DNA from: Diatrype stigma
Lineage: Eukaryota; Ascomycota; Sordariomycetes; Xylariales; Diatrypaceae
Direction: 5' to 3'
Assembly: GCA_022225965.2 (NCBI GenBank)
Contig: JAKJXP020000013.1
Span: 62,001 to 126,000 of the forward strand
DNA length: 64,000 bases
Part shown: piece by piece, positions 10,951 to 21,245 of the stretch
Layout of the letters: every line of letters begins with the position of its first letter
Numbering within the stretch: position 1 is the stretch's first letter
The notes under the pieces: model-generated
The model's database searches: none
What the model was told of the DNA's origin: nothing
The model's input: the letters and a program-made list of their open reading frames with translations, nothing else
Translations under genes and position numbers: made by a program

Positions 10951-13900
10951 AATTAATCTACGGATTCAGAAGGATTCCATACCGTAACCTGCCATTTATA
11001 ATAACAATAATTAACAATTTAATTAGTTTTATAACCGCGCCGCCGCTTTTATTTCGAATTTTAATTCGAATTCTTTATAAGTATTCCTTAAGTTCGATTT
11101 ATTAATTAATTATTATTTATTTATAAATTTCGATATAATGGATTTTAACGATATTTTTGTATTTATTTTTATTATTCAAAACGCGCTTTTAGAAATCGTT
11201 ATTGCGGGTACCGAAAAACGCGTAATGCGTTTTTTATTAAAGGCGCCGGCGGCTTTTAATATAATATTAAAAACCGATACCGTCGGTTTCTTATTATCGG
11301 CCGCGAGGCTTATAAAACGATTATGCGTAAATACGATTAGCGAATTTTTCGAATTCGTTTTTTCGATTAAAGAGTTCGATTTCCGTAAGCGCCGGCTTAA
11401 GGTATATAAAATCGAATTGGAAAAACAAAAGCTACAAAATAAAATGATCCGTCGGTATTACGAAAAGGAAATCTAAAAATGCGTTTTGAATTTAAACGAC
11501 GAGATTAATAAATATCCTAATATCGTAATAAATACCGCGAATATATTTCCGAATATGGAAATACGTTACGTAATATAAATATTCGAATTTAAATTTAAGC
11601 CTTTAAATTTAATTAAGTTTCGGATTAACGTTTATTTAAAAGCGTAAAACGAAGCTTTAAATATTCGTATTATTAATTTTAAATTCCGGTTCGTTTTTAA
11701 TATTAAAAAAATCCTTTATTACGGTTCCGATTTATATATTTTTTTTTAGTGCTTTGTTTAATATATAAAGATTTACGTTCGTTTTTTTTTTAATATATTT
11801 AAACGTATGAATAAGCATAATACGCTTTATTGGGTATATAACGAAATATAAATAAGCCTATCAAATAAAACATATATTTATATACGTAATAGCTTATATA
11901 GTTTTTATAATAAATTTCGGCCATAACGTAACGAAATAAAAAAACGAAAAGCCGGATTGAATTAATGAATTCTTTTTTTTTAGCGCTTTTAAAATATATA
12001 GCGAAAGCGCTTTAATGCCGCCTAAGGCCCGAAAATTTTTTTAAAGAAATATCTGCCGCAATTGGAATAAAAACGAATATATCCGAAAGGCTTTTAGTAA
12101 TAAATACGAAAAGTTTTATAAATGCCTTAATTATAACGGAAATTATAAAATAACGAAATGCAATAATAAATTCGAATAAAATTCGAATATTATTACGCCC
12201 GGCTTTAATAATTTGTCCGTAATACCGAAAGATTCGGAAATAATTTAGTTATTTGCTTAAATACGTAATTTTTTTCCGGTTAGGCCGGATATTAATATAT
12301 TTCTTTTTTTCGAAATTTTCTTTATAAGCGAAAGTTTTTTTCGGGATTCGCCGTTTCCTTTAATCGCCGAAAAATAAAGGGCCGCTTTTGGGCGTTATTT
12401 CGGAAAATTTCTTATTTTAATCGATAGCATATTTATATACGGCGTTTAATTCGGTTATACGTAATAATTTTTATCAATAATTTCCGGAAATTTCGTAATA
12501 GCTTACGAAAATCCGGCGGTAATTTAATATTAACTAAAAGGCGATTTTATATTCGGTTGCGTCGTTTTTGTTCCGTTTTTTTTATCGTTCGGCTTTGTTT
12601 TTTTTCCGTTCGGTTTCGTGCTAAAACCGGACGAAAAGTGGCGCAAAATATATTACCTTTTTTATTTTCCGAAGGATTCGGTTAACGATTAAATCCCGAA
12701 AATAAGTGCTATATTTAAATATATCATAATCGAAAACGTTTTTAATTTCGTATGCCGCTTCGGTAAAGGATTTTTTTTTATTAAGAAAAACTTTAAAAAT
12801 GCGTTTCGTATAATGCTCGTAACGGCATTACAACGTCGATTATTCGGTTTCGAATAGCGTAAAAGGTTTTATTACGAAAATTGCTTTTTATTTAGCCTTT
12901 ATATGGTTTCGTATTTATTTAATTTATTTGCAAAAGTTCTTTATTAAATGCTTTTCGTATTATTTATTAAAATATTAATTGCTTATTATTTCGATAATTT
13001 CATTTTCGTATTTTTTTTCGGAAAAATTGCAATTTCGTTATATTTTTTTTATAACAAATTAATCGCCGCGTTAAGAATTTTCCCGAATCCCGGAAAAAAC
13101 GGCTAAAACATAACTTTCGAAATTTTCGGAATCGAAATCGATATAACGTCGATAAGCGTCCGTTTATTGGAACGGAAATTTACGAAGGCTAATAAGTTAA
13201 TTGCTAATGCCTTTATCGTAAATATTTTTTTCGGCCGTTAAATCGAACGGATCGCCGGTTTTTTAAGCTTTTGCGTAACGGTAATGCCTTTAAATAAGCC
13301 CTTTTTATACGGAATTTAAGGCTTTTTTGTTTTTATACGTAATTTACGTTTATAACGTTCGTTTAATAACGGCGTTATAAAGGATTTACGATAATAAAAA
13401 AAGAAATTTCGGGATTTTAATGGCATTTATTTATTAATAAATTTAGATCGAACGGTTTTTTATTTATTTACGGATTTTTCGAAATCCGCGTTTGAGGGCT
13501 TTTAATATCGCAAAAGCCCGGCTTAAGAAAATTGACATACGAACCTGCTTATTCCGGCCATTTAAGCCTTTTATCGGCTATTCGGTAAAAACGAATTATA
13601 ACTTTTAATTAATACTTTTAAATTAATTGCAATTTAAAAAGCCTTTTTATTATTCGGTTTAACGTAAATATATAATACGGTTATCGTATATATTAATAAC
13701 ATAACGGCTTAATACGGCTTATTTAGTTTTAAAATAAAAGCGACCTTTTTAATAAACGCCTTTTATAACGTTTTCGTCCGTTCGGCGGGATTCGATATTA
13801 ATCTTATAGCGATATGCATATCGTCGGCCGAAAATATACTTACGGATACGCTTTTCCGACGGAATTAATAATCGATTATTAATTTATGCCTTAATTAATA

Positions 13901-15301
13901 AACGTTTATAATATTAAGCTTTCGGATAATTTCGTAATACGAATATTACGAATTTCCTTTAACGAAAATTACGTAAGGTTATTTTAAGCCGAATTCGTTT
14001 CGAATATTTAAAAAACTTATAATACAGCAATACGTTTATACGAATTGTAATATCGACGGTACGTATTTATATTATAATCGGTAATAGCAATTATTTTTTT
14101 AAAATAAATATTTAATCGGATTTTCGGCCGAATATAAAACCGGTTTCGGAACCTTATAATAAAGAAATATCTAATATTTATACGTTCGATATATATCGAT
14201 ATAAATTACGATATAATAATTTTCGAAAACGCATATATAAAACGCTTAATATAAAAGGCGAAATATTTGTTTTTATACGAATCGATACGAACCGAAAAAA
14301 AGCCTTTCATTTTTAAAGCTACGTTTTAACGATTCGTTAATTTCGAAATAACGGTAGGCGAAAATCCCGTAAACATATTTGCAATTAATGCCGTTTTTAT
14401 AACGACATAAATAGGTTTTTTTCGTTTAAACGAAATTATATATATCGAAGCCGATGCCGGCGATTCGGTTCGGTACGGACATAAAAAATTCTTTTTATTT
14501 TGCATTATTCCTTTTAAACGAAAGGATTATTTTCGGTTATTTTTTCGGTTTAATAAAATAAATCGGAATAAAAACGAAATAACCTTAATAATAAAAATTA
14601 TAAGCAATATTATATGCCTTTATTTTTATATAGCCAAATAATTACGATAAAGTTCGAATCTCAAATATAATTTAAACCGATAATTTTTATTCCGTTTACA
14701 AAACGGCGTTTTTATTCGTAAACGCGCCTTTGCCGTATTTCGGGCCCGCTTAATGCGAATCGAAATTCCCTTTAATACGTATTCGGGCCATAGCTTTTAT
14801 CGGAAGGCCGTATAATACGCTTTTAATTTCGGTATAAACGAAAAAGATATTAAGCTATTAAGTAAATAATTCTTTAATATCGTATGCCGATATTATAAAA
14901 CGTTTTTAATAGGTTTTTTATATTTATAACGTTATTTCGTATATAAATAGTCGAAAATAAATTAATAATCCTTTTTTTATATTTAAAAAAAAAATAACAA
15001 ATAAAATAAATTAAGCTATTTTAAGCCGGCCGTAAAAATAGTTTTCGGTTATTTTTATAAGCGTTATAATATCCTTATATAAAGGATTTATATAAGCCGT
15101 TATAAGCCGCTTTTATAATACCCTTATTTAAAAATATCGCTTAAATAATTAAAAGCGGCCTTTATAAACGTAATAATAACTTTATAAAACGTTATATAAT
15201 AACGCTTTTTAAATATTATAACGGCCGGCTTTTAAAAGAACTTATATTATTAATATATTATTTTAATATCCTTTAATCGAATTTTTAAAGTAATTTGTAA
15301 A
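10951..15301 (+). mobile_element. DIRS-like retroelement (gag-type zinc knuckle, RT, RNase H), RIP-mutated
   Basis: An open stretch at 11138-11476 begins with ATG and runs into a decaying frame. Near 12120-12175 it shows a knuckle-like Cys-x2-(Tyr)-x3-(Tyr)-x4-Cys in which the Tyr codons fit RIP of Cys and His. One + frame from about 12270 to 13900 then reads as a reverse transcriptase with a few TAA/TAG codons: 'KPDEKWR' (12624), 'IKKNFKNAFRI' (about 12795), 'YLFNLFA', and 'YYFDNF' (about 12984-13001) in place of YxDD. An RNase H-like part follows with 'FTDFSKSAF' (about 13465) and 'ISSAENILTDTL' (about 13820). The RT style and the pattern RT then RNase H recall DIRS-type elements. The expected tyrosine recombinase after 13900 could not be read with confidence. 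Sense is opposite to the PKS. Confidence 0.6.
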
Positions 15302-15303
15302 TA

Positions 15304-15810
15304 AATTAATTTACAAATTTAAAAAGGTTTTATATTATAACCTATTATTTATAATAATAATAATTAATAATTCGATTAGTTTTATAATTACGTCGCTACT
15401 TTTCCGTTTATCGTTTTTATTAATATTTACGGTTATAACGAACGGAAAAAAAAGGATTTTAATAAAGGGAATATTAATAAGGGAATTATTTATAGGTTTT
15501 AATTTATTCTTTATACGTATAAAGCTATTTTAAGCCGGCCGCAAAAATAATTTTCGACTGTTTTTACGAGCGCTATAATACTTTTACGCAAAAAATCCGC
15601 ATAAGCCGCTATAAGCCGCTTTTATAATACCCTTATTCGAAGGCACCGCTTAAACAGTTAAAAGCGGCCTTTACGAGCGTAATAATAGCCTCACGAAACG
15701 TTATGCAGTAGCGCTTTCCGAACGTTACAGCGGCCGGCCCCTAAAGGGGCTCACACCACCAATACACTGTTTTAATACCCTCTGATCGAATTCCTAAAGT
15801 GATTTGTAGA
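15304..15810. mobile_element. 507-bp non-autonomous derivative of the DIRS-like element (RIP-mutated)
   Basis: Its first ~105 bp match the start of the large unit (10951-11055), and its last ~293 bp (15522-15810) match the end of the large unit (15013-15301), with differences mostly transitions. So it has the same two ends with the middle deleted. It lies directly behind the large unit, separated by TA. The degree of AT drift falls off toward the PKS side. Confidence 0.65.
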
Positions 15811-18623
15811 TATCTCCACAAAGCGTCCGTAAGGAGCAATGCACTTTTACGACGCACGGAGACTCTCGCCAACCAAGGAATTAAGAACAACGTCAACGCC
15901 GTATCCATCTGTCATCCTCATGATGCCTTTAGCAAAGGTGGTATTCCTGCTGTAGAAAATATGATCGGCGGGGATGCCATATTCGTCCATGAGAAATTGT
16001 CTTTTTTTGTCATGTCCAACCGTCGCAAACACTTCTGCGCCAGTCATCTGAGCAATCTGGACTGCTACCTGGCCTGTGGCTCCAGCCGCCGAGTGTATCA
16101 GGACCTTTTCCCCTTCCTGGAGCCGGGCCACCTCTATGAGGGATCGCCACGATGTTAAGCCAGGGTTAATAACAGCGCAGGCTTCTTCAAAAGGTACTGT
16201 GTCTGGGATTTTGGTGGCAGCCCATTCGTTTCCGCGAGGGTAGGCCCGCATGCAATCGACAATGCACATACAGACACGATCACCTACTTTTGTGACTATG
16301 CCCGCACAGTCGGACCCAAACCCGTCTTCATCCAGTCGGCCCAACGCACTGAAAACATCACGAAAATTGACAGCCCACGCTCGAGCTTCTATCTCCACCT
16401 CCATAGGACCGAGGTCACTATGATAGTCAACATCCTCCTTAAAGTGCAAGGTGTCGAGCTGCCCACGAGTACCGATGTCGAGTTTCAATGGTGGTCCAGG
16501 AAGCCATGCTTCAGTTCGCACGGCTGGTCGGACGGAAGAAGCTAGGATGTCTGTGAGCGAACCGTTCTCAACTAGCCGTCCTAACAAGATATCTCCATCG
16601 CGGACAATGTATTCAGTCTCAGGTGACGGAGGCTGCTTCAGCATCGCGGACTGGATAACTTGGAGAACATGATTGACGCAGCTTACTGCATCTCTAGTCT
16701 CTCCCGCCAATGTCAGGGACACAATATGTTTGGCGCTGAACTCTGCTCTAACTGTCCGCAAGAGCCCGTCCTTAAGTCCAGCATAAGGGTATGGTGTTTC
16801 TGTTTGCAACTTAGAGCTCATGTCAGAGAAAGTCACCCAGAGCAAGCTGTTAGACTGCTGAAGCCAGGTCTTAACATGGCTGAATTTTGAATCAAATATC
16901 TCAGATAGCAGAGGCCTTTCTAACTCGGCAACAAATACCACAAGGTTGGTCGGGCTAACCTTTGCGCTTGCGACTTGGGAAAGGGAGAAAACCTCTAGTT
17001 GATGCTCCGATGATGTCGAAAGGTTGCCTTTTAGAGCTAAGGCAAAAACTCTCTGGAAACCACGGACACTGTCATCGTCATCGTCGTCATCCACAACTAA
17101 TATGATCCTGCGGCTCTTGGACGAACTCGGTGCAATATCTTTTGCTGTGGAGACAATCATGCTTGCCCAATGGGCAGCATCATTCTGGTTATCGCGGATG
17201 ACCAGATCGTTCCCTGAGAATCCGTTTTGTCGCAACACACTATCCCAATCAGCCTCTGATATCGTTGGGCCCCATGTACGGTAGTCTTCTTCAGCGCACC
17301 ACCAACCCGGTAAAGTACCGAAGCCTAGGTTCATGGCGAAGCAATGAGGGTCTGTAGTTTCCCGGAATATTAAACGTCCACCAGGCTTTAGAGCATAATG
17401 TAGATGTCGAAGAGTGGTGGATAGGCTTTTCGTACTATGGAGGACGTCACCAGCGAGGATTAGATCGTACCTTGCGGGTAAGATCCCTTGGGATGCCATA
17501 TCCCGTTCAAGGTCCAAAGGCTTATACGCCATACGATCTTGATAAGCACAAAATCGCTCTTGAGACTTGTCGAAAAAAGCAGGAGATATATCAGTGTACA
17601 AGTACTCAGAAAAGGCGATGCCCCCTATGCGATCTTCGATTTGCTTTAGCATTGAGAGTGCCATATTCGTCATTGCGCCGGTGCCAGCCCCGACTTCGAG
17701 GATCTTCTGATCGGGGGTCTCGTGTGCAGAAAGCTCCAAATATGACATCAACTTGTCATTGCACATACGACTGTAGAAGTCTTCGTACAAGTTTTGCGCC
17801 AGTGGAGTCGAGAACAGGAGTTCAAGCGCGTCAGTTTCCCCCTGTACAATGGGACGAATGTTTCGTGCAATCTCAACAAAAAATTCCCAGGCAGGTCTTG
17901 TCGTCTTAAGGTATTCGAGACACTCATGCAATTCCTCTTCGTCGCTTATGAGACTGGGCAAACTTGTGTTCTGGCATTCAAGTTCCATCCACGAGACAAA
18001 TTTCCTCATGTGCGGTGGAGTCCTCGACCAAACCGTTGCCGATAGTTGGCTTATGTTGTGTTGTACGGCACTTCGCATAGCCCTTTCGAGCTTGGTACAA
18101 TAATCTACCATATCCGTTTCGTTGTGTAGGACCTTTTCGGCACTACAATAGACTCGAAGCCTGTCTCGTCCAAAGGATGATAATTGTGGTTTCCAATGGA
18201 TATGGTAAAGTGGCGTACATTCCGAATGATCACTCAAGTCTTTCTTCATGAATTACATCATATCGAATCGTCCAACGTGGCAGACTGGCGCTCCATCGTC
18301 TGATATGACTGTGACAGAGCATTCGATGCCTGTTCCCATCGTTTTGAGCTGTGACTTCGTTGCCACTCGAAGGTGCTTCGTAGCCGGATACTGCCATCCA
18401 GTCGTGGAGATCCAGAGATCCTCCATCTTATAGGGAATCATGGTAGGAAGCGATTTGGATAAGCCGTCAGATGGGGCTGTGTAGCACACTTGAAATGTTG
18501 CGTCAAGAATAGTAGGATGCACAAGACCCTCAAAAGATTGCATGGGTGGCCCTACATCGATCTGTGCCACGGCCACCTGATTGCCATCCAGGGTGTCAAG
18601 CAACGCAACCTATGCAACGTGAT

Positions 18624-18641
18624 GTCCACCATTTGGTGGAC
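18624..18641. repeat. Hairpin GTCCACCA-TT-TGGTGGAC
   Basis: A perfect inverted repeat with 8-bp arms and a 2-bp centre, just inside the left end of the inverted-repeat element. Confidence 0.9.
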
Positions 18642-19111
18642 ACCATTTTTTGCAATCCATCCATTCGGATTTTTTCGAAATTGCGCAACCTGCAACGCAA
18701 TTCACGATAACTTCCCTTGGTTGCGTAACTGGTGGCAGGTTGCAGTAGCTGGTAACTGTGGCTAATATATACCGCCATACCAAGAAATATAAGGGCTAGT
18801 AGGGGTTAAATTGGAGGCTGATGGAGCTGGGGGGGGGGGGGTTCCAGGCCTGCCAAATATTGGTCGGATAAGTCGAATGGATCGGTAATAAGGAAAGTAG
18901 GAACCTTTTGTTAGGCGGGCTGCAATACGTTTCGAATACGCCGGATAAACGCCCAAAATCCGGTTTGCGACCTTTATATATGCCTTTATTTTAATCCGAT
19001 TTGGGTACTGTAACTAATGCAATGCTATTGCAATTTGGTTACAGTTGCGCAACTTCAATCCATCAAATCCAGGGTGCTGGTTGCAGTTATTGCAATCCAT
19101 CCATTAATATA

Positions 19112-19622
19112 AATAGTCTACAGGTCCAGAAGGATCCACCTTCCAAACCCTTCCTTCTACAACAACAACAACGCAATACAACAACTTCCGGCTCGTCAGC
19201 TGCTTTCGTTCGCCCGCCCGCCGTCCCACTCAAGCAACAGAGGGTGGAGGCACAAAACCGGGATATCACGAGGGGGGTTATCTACAGGTTTTGCTTTATA
19301 TACCGACGTGGGCTGCCCCTAGCTAACCTTCGTCGTACGTACGTAAGCCGCTGGCAACAGCGCTGCCGATGCCGTTCCGCTTCCGGGCACCAGGCTGGCA
19401 GCAGCGCTGCCGGTGCCGTTCCGTTCCGTTCTGCCCGGCAGCAGCAGCTTCGCTACTGCCCCTTTGGCATATCGCCCCCCGGGCATATCGTCACACGCGG
19501 GCAACAGCAGCTTCGCTGCTGCTGGGCCGCTGCTACTTAGCTAGGCGGGGGCTCACGCTCCACCCAATACTACGTTCTTCCACAATACCGCTCGTTGCCG
19601 TTGATCTGAAGTGATTTGTAGA
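19112..19622. mobile_element. Non-RIPed copy of the 0.5-kb derivative element
   Basis: Starts with 'AATAGTCTACAGG' and ends with 'GAAGTGATTTGTAGA', the same ends as the unit at 15304-15810, and is aligned to it over the first ~100 bp with C/T and G/A differences. Unlike that copy it is GC-balanced and contains CAA- and CAG-rich runs (about 19155-19180, 19430-19520), so it shows what the sequence looks like without RIP. Preceded by TA (19110-19111); TA is not found after it. Confidence 0.6.
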
Positions 19623-19702
19623 AGGGCTTGGTTGCAGTGGATTGCGTTGCTTAATACCCTGACTTCAATCCTTGTAAATCGAGTTCACGATAGCCGTCTT
19701 AC

Positions 19703-20095
19703 CATAGAAATCGCTCGAGACTTCGCATTGGGATGTTCCATTGATGGACTCTAACTCCGATTAAGATGGCAATATCGTAAAGGACATAGACATATCCCGC
19801 GTATAGTCCCTATTACATGGTCAGTGTGAACTTGACGTGATACTGTTGAGTACACAAGGAGCGGAGTGAGATGAATTACAAGAGCGCAGACGAGCATGTA
19901 GTCTTCCAGCTTGAATTGCCTCATCACGTATCGGGATCCAAATCGTATCAACACGGAGAGAGTCGCCAATACACTACCAACAATAAGGCTTGCGTATCCG
20001 AGTGTGTGACTCCCACCGGGATTGTCAAAGTCCGGTGTCACCCCTGGGGGCGGTTCCAACGCAGGGCTGTCTAGGAGGCTTTCATCATATGCCAT
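19703..20095 (-). pseudogene. Truncated rhodopsin-domain (PTH11-like) integral membrane protein gene
   Basis: Two exons remain: 19880-20095 and 19703-19809. The intron between them has donor GTAATT and acceptor AATAG. A further donor, GTAAGA, follows at 19702, but the next exon is missing because the inverted-repeat element begins about 40 bp later. The encoded ~107 residues give an extracellular N-terminus, a first membrane helix (LGYASLIVGSVLATLSVLI), the family signature 'FKLEDYMLVCA', a second helix, and 'GVRVHQWNIP' matching the usual 'G.G.H...' step of fungal seven-helix rhodopsin-domain proteins. The intact paralogue-type gene at 44639-45881 shows what is lost (five helices and the tail). 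Confidence 0.82.
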
Positions 20096-21066
20096 TTTGA
20101 TTGTGTTGACGAAATACCGTTATTCCATGAAACTCTGACTGACGAGCAGTGGATGAGGCAGGGATTAAAGAGTAATAGGGGACACGGGAGATCTCGTGGA
20201 GTGGGTGGGTTAGCCATGACTGAAGGTGATGCAATGCCTCTAATACTTTTATAACACAATGCGAACTTTGAGTCTAGATGTGCGTGTCTAGCATAGGCAG
20301 GACGAGCCTAACGATGGGGTCGCTTGTAACCAACAGCAGGCAGGCTCGACTACAATAATGGTACTCTGGCCATGTAGGTAGTATTGAATCGGTTGCAATC
20401 AACTTGCTTGTGTAGCATGATATATTAAATTTAGAAAAGTCCTATATATCTACATATATAGGTATAGTATAGCGCAGTTACAGCTCGCAGTGTCACATCT
20501 ACCTATCTAGGGGTTACCAGTATGCGGGTATTATACACAACAATACCCCCACGGTACCTTGATGTCTGCAATACCTACCTTTAATCGGTACCTTAGGGCG
20601 CGGGGGGGTCTTTTAAAAACAGTTTCTGGGAGGGTTTTCTAAGGGTAATTCCTTTTTCCGTGAAATTGCTTCCTTTATTTCGTTATAATTAAAGGGTATT
20701 TGCCGTTTAAAGTGGCTTGCATTTAAAAATCGTTTTGCGGTCGTAACTGAATATTGGTTACATAAGGATTTTGAACTTTAAAACTATTTTGAAATAAAAA
20801 TTATTTTCGATTACTAATAAGGTAACCACATCGTTTTCGGAACCGGAATTAGCCTTAAAAAGAATAATAGTATTATTAAGCTGGTATATTATATATATTA
20901 GCCAAATGGCCAGCCAGATTTTTTTTTTTTATTGCTAGAATTAAACTTAAGATTTATGGGTTATAAATTACATTATATACATATAAGGCTTATTATTACG
21001 ATTACGATTACGGCTATGGTTTATATATATAGGCTACGGAATTATAATTACTTATTAAGTTATTGG
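20096..21066. other. Intergenic DNA grading into AT-rich flank of the transposon island
   Basis: 20096-20630 is ordinary intergenic DNA with TAGGTA-type motifs (20490-20600) and a G run. From about 20640 to the LTR at 21067 the sequence becomes AT-rich and poor in CA/TG. This looks like RIP leaking out of the neighbouring repeat or an older fragment I cannot identify. Confidence 0.5.
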
Positions 21067-21245
21067 TACAAGATTCTTAGGAGTCCTACTTATTTATAAA
21101 ATAAAGAGATAAAATAAAGGATAAAATATGAAATAAAAAAAGATAAAACTTAGCTAGCTAAACTAAAACTTCAGCCTTTCGTTTCGCAAACAGGCTATAA
21201 CCTTTTTAAAATATCATTATCTTTATAACACCTATTATTTCCGTA
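21067..21245 (+). repeat. 5' LTR of the Ty3/gypsy element
   Basis: 179 bp starting TACAAGATTCTTAGG and ending ATTATTTCCGTA. It aligns without gaps to 38828-39006, with differences almost entirely C/T or G/A, as expected of RIP. Confidence 0.88.

Larger units (their letters stand above)
10951..15810 (+). mobile_element. RIP-degraded composite insertion in the PKS enoylreductase, flanked by TA
   Basis: An AT-rich block of 4860 bp interrupts the PKS exactly between an Ile codon (ATA, 15811-15813) and a Gly codon (GGA, 10946-10948). The dinucleotide TA is present on both sides (10949-10950 and 15811-15812), and the same TA (15302-15303) separates two head-to-tail units inside: 10951-15301 and 15304-15810. 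Removing the insert plus one TA restores the reading frame. TpA is strongly enriched while CA/TG are scarce, the mark of RIP. Confidence 0.85.
9367..18588 (-). pseudogene. Highly reducing polyketide synthase remnant (half DH-MT-ER-KR-ACP), KS and AT lost
   Basis: Coding pieces on the minus strand: 18588-15811, then after an insertion 10948-10664, 10613-10293 and 10218-9367. Small introns lie at 10614-10663 and 10219-10292. In order: C-terminal half of a dehydratase ('HPTILDATFQ'); C-methyltransferase with SAM motif ILEVGAGTG near 17700; enoylreductase with 'HSAAGATGQVAVQIAQ' from about 16490; ketoreductase with 'VVAGGLGGIGR' near 10560; ACP with the phosphopantetheine site 'FGVDSL' near 9510. 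The enoylreductase reads FVEI at 15811 and continues GKADI at 10948, so the 4.86 kb between is an insertion. Two in-frame TAA codons (18253-18255 and 15847-15849, the latter at a position where Trp is expected) also kill the frame. The KS, AT and first DH half are absent; sequence stops at an inverted-repeat element at 18589. Intact homologues are about 2300-2600 residues. Confidence 0.92.
18589..19661. mobile_element. Element with inverted ends at the PKS / membrane-protein breakpoint
   Basis: The left end contains CAGGGTGTCAAGCAACGCAA (18589-18608). The right end (19642-19661) is its near-perfect inverted complement (TTGCGTTGCTTAATACCCTG), with further partial pairing inward (TGCAACC/GGTTGCA). 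Subterminal direct repeats 'TTGCAATCCATCCATT' occur at about 18650 and 19090. A 509-bp-class derivative element is nested at 19112-19622. There is no transposase, so this is a MITE-like or deleted DNA transposon. No target duplication is visible: PKS sequence lies on one side and an unrelated gene on the other. Confidence 0.7.
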
